Shown here piece by piece: positions 59,034 to 64,000 of a DNA stretch of 64,000 nucleotides (positions are counted from its first letter, which is position 1; the number at the start of each line of letters is the position of its first letter). The notes beneath the pieces were generated by a model that was not told the DNA's origin, made no database searches, and saw only the letters and a list, made by a program, of their open reading frames with translations. The position numbers and the translations under genes are program-made. Origin of the DNA: Burkholderia metallica (lineage in GTDB: Bacteria; Pseudomonadota; Gammaproteobacteria; Burkholderiales; Burkholderiaceae); the NCBI RefSeq assembly GCF_902832845.1, contig NZ_CADFDB010000013.1, positions 124,001 through 188,000 of the forward strand, written 5' to 3'.

Positions 59034-59231
59034 ACATTCGCATTCCTTATTAACCAACGGACGTCATCACGTCGACTCACCGGACTGCCATGCTGTACGC
59101 CCGATCTTCAACCGTTCGGATAGCCGCTCCGGCGGCTGCACACGGGCGAGCCGACGCTGAAGCCGAATCCATGCTTCGATGCGCTCCCGCCCGTCTGACC
59201 ATAGCCGGTCGGAAGCGCGTTGCTCAACTCG

Positions 59232-60623
59232 TCAGCAGTCGATTCCGAGCACTTCGCGCGCGGTGGCATCCACGGCCTTGCGCATCGTGTCGACCAGTTC
59301 GTCGATCTGCGCGTGATCGATCACCAGCGGCGGCGCAACGATCAGGCGGCCGTTCGTCGAACGCACGATCGCCCCGAGCTCGAACCCGACCGTCCGGCTG
59401 TGCCAGGTCAGGTCGGCCTCGTTCGCAAAACGCTCGCGCGTCGCCTTGTTCTTCGCGAACTGGATCGCGCCGACCGCGCCCACGCCCTGGATCTCGCCGA
59501 CGAGCGGATGGCCGTCGAACGCGTCGCGCAGCGCCTTCTGCAAATACGGGCCCGTATCGGTCTTCGTCCGCTCGACGAGCCCCTCTCGTTCGAGCACGTC
59601 GAGGTTGGCCAGCGCGACGGCGGCCGCGACCGGGTGTCCCGAATAGGTCAGTCCGTGCGCGTAGACACCGCCCTTGTCGACGAGTGCATCGCCGACGCGC
59701 CGGCTCATGATCAGCCCGCCCATCGGTATATAGCCCGAGGTCAGCCCTTTGGCCATGCAGATCAGGTCCGGTTCGAAGCCGAAGTGGCGGTGTGCGAACC
59801 ACTCGCCGGTACGGCCGAACCCGCCGATCACTTCGTCCGCGCAGAGCAGCACGTCGTACTGACGACAGATACGCTCGATCTCCTGCCAGTAGCCGTCGGG
59901 CGGAAAGATCATCCCGCCCGCCCCCTGGAACGGTTCCGCGACGAACGCGGCGACGCGCTCCGCGCCGATCTCGAGAATCTTGCGCTCGAGCGACAACGCC
60001 GCCTGCTTGCCGAATGCCTCGGGGCTCAGGTCGCCGCCGTTCGCGTACCAGTACGGTTCGTCCACGTGCGTGACGTTCGGAATCGGCAGATCGCCCATTT
60101 CGTGCATGAACGCCATGCCGCCCAGCGACGCGCTGCCCACCGTCGATCCGTGATAACCGTTCACGCGGCCGATCAGCACCTTCTTCTGCGGCTTGCCCAT
60201 CACGTCCCAGAACCGCCGCACGGTGCGAATCAGCACCTCGTTCGATTCGGATCCCGAATTGGTATACACCACGTGACTGAAGCGATTGCCCAGCAGCGCG
60301 AACAGGCGCTCCGACAGTTCGATCACCGACGGGTGCGTCGTATGAAAGAACATGTTGTAGTAGGACAGTTCCTTCATCTGGCGCGCGGCGGCGTCGATGA
60401 GCTCCGGCCGGCCGTAGCCGACGTTGGTGCACCACAGCCCGGACATGCCGTCCAGATAGCGGTTGCCGTCGTTGTCCCATAGATGGACACCTTCGCCGCG
60501 CACCATCACGCGCGCGCCTTCCTCGTTCAGCGCCTTCTGGTCGACGAACGCATGCAGGTGATGCGCGGCGTCGCTGCGTTGATAGTCCTGCGTCGTGCGA
60601 TGCGGAAAATTGGGCGCATTCAT
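59232..60623 (-). CDS. Class III aminotransferase (putrescine/omega-amino acid:pyruvate type)
   Basis: A 463-residue PLP enzyme. Visible: LWDNDGNRYLDGMSGLWCTN, NSGSESNEVLIRTVRRFW, GYHGSTVGSASLGG, LLCADEVIGGFGRTGEWFA and the PLP lysine in CMAKGLTSGYIPMGG. The pattern matches SpuC-like putrescine:pyruvate aminotransferases. It should convert putrescine to 4-aminobutyraldehyde, which the aldehyde dehydrogenase encoded 106 bp upstream would oxidise. Beta-alanine:pyruvate transamination is an alternative that would connect to the pyrimidine pathway. Confidence 0.88.
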   Translation of the reverse strand: MNAPNFPHRTTQDYQRSDAAHHLHAFVDQKALNEEGARVMVRGEGVHLWDNDGNRYLDGMSGLWCTNVGYGRPELIDAAARQMKELSYYNMFFHTTHPSVIELSERLFALLGNRFSHVVYTNSGSESNEVLIRTVRRFWDVMGKPQKKVLIGRVNGYHGSTVGSASLGGMAFMHEMGDLPIPNVTHVDEPYWYANGGDLSPEAFGKQAALSLERKILEIGAERVAAFVAEPFQGAGGMIFPPDGYWQEIERICRQYDVLLCADEVIGGFGRTGEWFAHRHFGFEPDLICMAKGLTSGYIPMGGLIMSRRVGDALVDKGGVYAHGLTYSGHPVAAAVALANLDVLEREGLVERTKTDTGPYLQKALRDAFDGHPLVGEIQGVGAVGAIQFAKNKATRERFANEADLTWHSRTVGFELGAIVRSTNGRLIVAPPLVIDHAQIDELVDTMRKAVDATAREVLGIDC

Positions 60624-60729
60624 GGGCGAGTCTCCGGTTCGTTTTTGAGGTTTTACGGTTTTGAGGTTTTGCGGATAAAAAGCGTTGCCGTGCTGCGCGG
60701 TGCAGCCGCTTGCGGCCTGCCGCGTCGAA

Positions 60730-62235
60730 TCAATAGCTGATCCAGGTGGTCTTGAGGCCCGTGTACTTGTCGATCGCATGAAGCGAAAGATCGCGACCGA
60801 AGCCCGACTGGCGGAATCCGCCGAACGGCGTCTGCGCGCTCAGCGCATCGACCGTGTTGACGGAAACCGTGCCCGCGCGCAGCCGGCCCGACACACGATG
60901 CGCGCGCGACAGGTTGCCGGTCCACACCGACGCGGCAAGGCCGTAGATCGAGTCGTTCGCGAGCCGGACTGCGTCGTCCTCGGTATCGAATGCCATCACC
61001 GACAGCACCGGCCCGAAGATCTCCTCGCGGGCGATGGCGTCGTCGTGCTTCACGTCGATGAAGATCGTCGGCTCGATGAAATAGCCCTTGCCGTCGACGC
61101 GCGGCGCGCCTCCGCCGATCGCGAGCGTGGCGCTGTCTCGACCGCGCGCGATCCATTCGCGCACGCGCCGATGCTGCTGTTCGTCGACGATGGCGCCCAT
61201 CCCGCTCGACGGATCGAGCGGATCGCCCGGCATGAACGCGGCGGCATGTGCGATCAGCCGGTCGACGAACGCGTCGTGAATCGAGCGCTGAACCAGCAGC
61301 CGCGAGTTGGCGGAACACACTTCGCCCTGGTTGAAGAAAATGCCGAAGCACGCCTTGCGTGCGGCCAGGTCGAGATCGTCCGTATCGTCGAAGACGAGAT
61401 TCGGGCTCTTACCGCCGCACTCGAGCCACACCTGCTTCATGTTCGACTGCGCGGCATACTCGAGGAATTTCTTGCCGACGCTCGTCGATCCCGTGAAGGC
61501 GAGCACGTCCACGTCGGGATGCAGCCCGAGTGCGCGCCCGGCGGTCTCGCCGTAACCCGGCACGACGTTCAGCACGCCCGGCGGCAGGCCCGCTTCGAGC
61601 GCCAGCTCGGCGACACGCAACGCGGACAGCGGCGCTTGTTCCGCCGGCTTCAGCACGACGCTGTTGCCGGCCGCGAGCGCCGGCGCCACCTTCCACGCAA
61701 CCATGTCGAGCGGAAAATTCCACGGCACCACGGCGCCGACGACACCCAGCGGTTCGCGCGTGACGACCGCGAGATTGCCGGGGTCGGTCGACGCGACTTC
61801 GCCATGCAGCTTGTCGACGGCTTCGCCGTACCAGCTGAACAGGCCGCCCGCGGCCGGCACGTCGATGCTGAACGCATCCGCCACGCGCTTGCCCATGTTG
61901 AGCGAGTCGAGCAGCGCGAGCTCCGCACCGTGCGATGCGATGAGTTCGCCGAGCCGGCAAAGCACACGCTTGCGTTCCGCCGGCGCACAGCGCGACCAGA
62001 CGCCGGATTCGAATGCGCTACGCGCGGCGCGCACTGCATCGTCGACGTCCGGTGCATCGCACGACGCGACTTCCGCGATGACGGCCTCGGTGGCCGGATT
62101 GATCGCGGCGAACGTCCGCCCGCTTCGCGCCGGCACGCTACGGCCGCCGATATGCGCAAGCGTTCTCGGAACCACTTGTGTCGCGAGACGTCTCCAGTCC
62201 GCGTGCCGATGGTTTTCTGCTGAAGTTGGGTTCAT
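60730..62235 (-). CDS. Aldehyde dehydrogenase (PuuC/KauB-like, aminobutyraldehyde type)
   Basis: A 501-residue NAD(P)-dependent aldehyde dehydrogenase. NAD site FTGSTSVGKKFLEYAAQSN, general base Glu in WLECGGKSPNLVF and the nucleophile Cys in FNQGEVCSANSRLLVQ. Sequence and length resemble gamma-glutamyl-gamma-aminobutyraldehyde or 4-guanidinobutyraldehyde dehydrogenases. GGAG lies before ATG at 62235. With the aminotransferase it forms a two-step diamine-to-amino-acid module. Confidence 0.9.
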   Translation of the reverse strand: MNPTSAENHRHADWRRLATQVVPRTLAHIGGRSVPARSGRTFAAINPATEAVIAEVASCDAPDVDDAVRAARSAFESGVWSRCAPAERKRVLCRLGELIASHGAELALLDSLNMGKRVADAFSIDVPAAGGLFSWYGEAVDKLHGEVASTDPGNLAVVTREPLGVVGAVVPWNFPLDMVAWKVAPALAAGNSVVLKPAEQAPLSALRVAELALEAGLPPGVLNVVPGYGETAGRALGLHPDVDVLAFTGSTSVGKKFLEYAAQSNMKQVWLECGGKSPNLVFDDTDDLDLAARKACFGIFFNQGEVCSANSRLLVQRSIHDAFVDRLIAHAAAFMPGDPLDPSSGMGAIVDEQQHRRVREWIARGRDSATLAIGGGAPRVDGKGYFIEPTIFIDVKHDDAIAREEIFGPVLSVMAFDTEDDAVRLANDSIYGLAASVWTGNLSRAHRVSGRLRAGTVSVNTVDALSAQTPFGGFRQSGFGRDLSLHAIDKYTGLKTTWISY

Positions 62236-62628
62236 TCAAGACTCCGTTTTGGCGACAGGCGTGTGTGCATTGTTCTCCGCCTGAACTCGACCGACGCAAG
62301 ACGCCGGCGGGCACGACCGATGCCGATGACCGCCGCGAATCGCCGCGTCGTGCGGTCGGCAAACTGTCGGTCATCAAAAAGAGATTTGAAAGAACAGTTT
62401 TTCTTGTCATTGAAGAGGTTATTTCTATTCATCCGGCAGTCGTGCAGTGGGTTTGCCTGCCACATCGCGCTCACGGTGCCGTTTGTTTGCGTGCGACTGC
62501 TTCGGCGTGCCGGTGCCGTGCAACGTGAAACCTGCGGCGACATGCGGTCGGCACGACGTTGCGCCCCGGCGCGTCCGGACACATACTGGTCGGCGTGGAT
62601 GTGGGCGTGGGCGAACAAGGAGGCGTCG
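62236..62628. other. Intergenic region between aldehyde dehydrogenase and a membrane protein gene
   Basis: A 393-bp divergent region with no gene that I can support. The stretch 62370-62450 is strikingly AT-rich for this genome (runs of T and A, such as AAAAAGAGATTTGAAAGAAC) and likely holds the promoter of the aldehyde dehydrogenase operon. No clear palindrome was found. Confidence 0.4.
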
Positions 62629-63228
62629 ATGCCGAATATCGATCAGGGCGCCGCTTCGATCTTCGGCGCGATCGGAACGGCCGTGTCGTTGCTGGCTGCG
62701 ATTCCGTACGCGCTCGCGATCTACCGGCGCACCGTTCGTCCGCATCTGTTCACCTGGCTCGTGTGGTCGCTCGTCACGGCGATCGCGGCCGCCGGCCAGT
62801 TCGTCGCAGGGGCTGGGCCGTCCGCGTGGTGCACGGCGGCGATTGCGGTGGCATGCTTTCTGACGCTTGTGGCCAGCATCTTTCGCGGCGAACGCGGCTG
62901 GACGCGCGTCGACTGGTTTTTTCTGGTCGCCGCTCTATCGGCCATCCCGCTGTGGCTGCTGACCGACGATCCGACGATCTCGATCTGCATGGTGACGCTG
63001 ATCGAGCTTGCCGGCCTCGGCCCGACCGTCCGCAAGACGATCCACGATCCATGGAGCGAGAGCCTCGCGTATTTCGCGCCGTGCGTGCTCAAGTACGCGC
63101 TCGCGTTGCTGGCATTGAGCACATGGAATGTCGCGGTCGCGTTCTATCCGGTCCTGAATGTCCTCGCGTCGATCGGCATCTGCGGGTTGATACTGGTCCG
63201 TCGGCAGTCGCTGTCGAACGCGCGATAG
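62629..63228 (+). CDS. Small multi-pass membrane protein
   Basis: A 199-residue protein with about six hydrophobic helices (FGAIGTAVSLLAAIPYALAI, LFTWLVWSLVTAIAAAGQFV, FFLVAALSAIPLWLL and others). The layout and the TWLVWS motif recall small helical-bundle transporters, but I do not recognise the family with certainty. ATG at 62629 has AAGGAGG 6 nt upstream. It is followed by an NTF2-like gene 87 bp away on the same strand. Confidence 0.75.
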   Translation: MPNIDQGAASIFGAIGTAVSLLAAIPYALAIYRRTVRPHLFTWLVWSLVTAIAAAGQFVAGAGPSAWCTAAIAVACFLTLVASIFRGERGWTRVDWFFLVAALSAIPLWLLTDDPTISICMVTLIELAGLGPTVRKTIHDPWSESLAYFAPCVLKYALALLALSTWNVAVAFYPVLNVLASIGICGLILVRRQSLSNAR

Positions 63229-63315
63229 GCGCGCCCCACCGGCGCGGTACGTTGCTTGCTGCTATTGGTCGCCGGTATGAGCGGCGCCCCTTCAGAAACA
63301 ATGCGAGGCCCTTGA

Positions 63316-63687
63316 ATGGATGCAATTCGTACAACGATCGAGCCGTGCGAAGCCGCGCTGCGTGCCGCGATGCTGGCCAACGACGTCGACGCGCTCGATG
63401 CGTTGCTGGACGACAATCTGGTGTTCACCGTTCCGACCGGCCAGATCATCTCGAAGGAAGACGACCTGGCCGCGCATCGTGCGAAGCTTCTGCGTCTCGA
63501 CAAACTCGATGTGCAGGAAATGCATACATACGCGATCGAGGAGATGATCCTGACCACGACGAAGGCGGTACTCGCCGGCCAATTCAACGGCACGGCCTTC
63601 GACGGCATGTTTGCCTATACTCGGCTGTGGCGCCGAACGCCCGCCGGCTGGCGCGTCGTCGCCGGGCATGCTTCGCAGATCGTGTAG
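63316..63687 (+). CDS. NTF2-like (DUF4440) family protein
   Basis: A 123-residue SnoaL/NTF2-fold protein: IEPCEAALRAAMLANDVDAL, DALLDDNLVFTVPTG and a C-terminal TRLWRRTPAGWRVVAGHAS, the standard DUF4440 ending. Such cone-shaped dimers bind small hydrophobic ligands or act as isomerases or hydrolases; the role here is unknown. Confidence 0.82.
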   Translation: MDAIRTTIEPCEAALRAAMLANDVDALDALLDDNLVFTVPTGQIISKEDDLAAHRAKLLRLDKLDVQEMHTYAIEEMILTTTKAVLAGQFNGTAFDGMFAYTRLWRRTPAGWRVVAGHASQIV

Positions 63688-63821
63688 CCGCGAGCGAGCG
63701 TGAGTGCGTTTGGACGGTATCGCTCGATCTTCCGTCGAGCCGGCGAACAGTGAACGCGGGGTGAGTCGATGCGAGCGCGAGCGATGCGCCGGCGGAGATG
63801 CCCGCCATGACAGGAGACGAG

Positions 63822-64000
63822 ATGCACCCGCCATTTACCGTTCGCGTGGCCCGTACTACGGATGCGGAAGCACTTACGCGACTGGCCCGCATTTCGAAGG
63901 CACATTGGGGCTATCCGAAGGACTGGCTCGACCTCTGGCAGCGTGATCTCACGATTGCGCCGGAGACGATCGACGGTTCGATCGGTTACGTCGCGGAATC
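63822..64000 (+). CDS. GNAT family acetyltransferase, 3' partial
   Basis: The first 59 codons of a GNAT protein run off the right edge: FTVRVARTTDAEALTRLARI then SKAHWGYPKDWLDLWQ. The segment HWGYPKDWL is typical of a common bacterial N-acetyltransferase subgroup. ATG at 63822 is chosen, with AGGAG 5 nt upstream; an ATG 15 nt earlier is in frame but lacks a site. Confidence 0.75.
   Translation, partial: MHPPFTVRVARTTDAEALTRLARISKAHWGYPKDWLDLWQRDLTIAPETIDGSIGYVAE

Overview
The window looks like a chromosomal segment of a Burkholderia cepacia complex-type betaproteobacterium. The basis is very high GC, codon use rich in GCG/CGC/GTC, DUF3331 and NIPSNAP genes, many AraC/TetR/MocR regulators, and strings of catabolic operons. 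It is an accessory-rich catabolic region with no rRNA, tRNA, CRISPR array or insertion sequence that I could recognise. The species assignment is inference.

Layout. (1) 0-0.5 kb: the 3' end of a passenger-repeat (autotransporter-like) protein with no beta-barrel. (2) 0.5-10.2 kb: D-xylose module, xylA-xylB-xylF-xylG-xylH plus a small unknown gene on the minus strand, with divergent xylR and an aldose 1-epimerase. (3) 10.3-20.1 kb: pobA, an AAHS transporter, a NIPSNAP protein, a flavin desaturase, an SDR, an AraC activator and a 933-residue ferredoxin-reductase-FCD-P450 fusion. Together these read as a route from cyclohexanecarboxylate through 4-hydroxy- and 4-oxo-cyclohexanecarboxylate to 4-hydroxybenzoate and protocatechuate. 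The SDR-led operon and the P450 carry the same 36-bp element at the same distance from a -35/-10 pair. (4) 20.2-22.2 kb: DUF3331 and a MocR regulator. (5) 22.3-32.3 kb: a patchwork redox/detoxification region with two nearly duplicate AraC regulators, azoreductase, GST, AhpD-like, nitroreductase, an SDR-GNAT fusion, DUF417 and cupin genes. Three copies of one promoter element, two copies of another, and gene fragments point to duplication and recombination. (6) 32.5-35.8 kb: msrB-dipZ-msrA, an envelope methionine-sulfoxide repair unit. (7) 36.1-37.2 kb: an orphan Rieske oxygenase. (8) 37.2-51.2 kb: pyrimidine nucleoside salvage (tsx, NUP, CNT transporter, deoA, cdd) followed by the reductive pyrimidine pathway (dihydropyrimidinase, NCS1 transporter, preA, preT, ureidopropionase) and a RutR-like TetR regulator. 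Similar palindromic operators lie at both ends. (9) 51.3-56.1 kb: acyl-CoA synthetase, SDR and thiolase operon with a divergent AraC regulator. (10) 56.2-64 kb: SMI1/KNR4-like protein, an NCS1 permease, a putrescine-type aminotransferase and aldehyde dehydrogenase pair, a small membrane protein, an NTF2-like protein and a partial GNAT gene.

How it works together: most units feed a carbon source into central metabolism, namely xylose, alicyclic acid through protocatechuate, nucleosides through uracil to beta-alanine, and putrescine through GABA. Each has its own transporter and a local regulator. The best candidate for an unusual system is the 10.3-20.1 kb alicyclic-acid aromatisation cluster with its self-sufficient P450 carrying an embedded regulator-type FCD domain. 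From memory, a P450 of this domain order (P450CHC, ChcA) has been described from Paraburkholderia terrae, so the enzyme class is probably known. The paired promoter element, the NIPSNAP gene and the single desaturase here are less clearly described.
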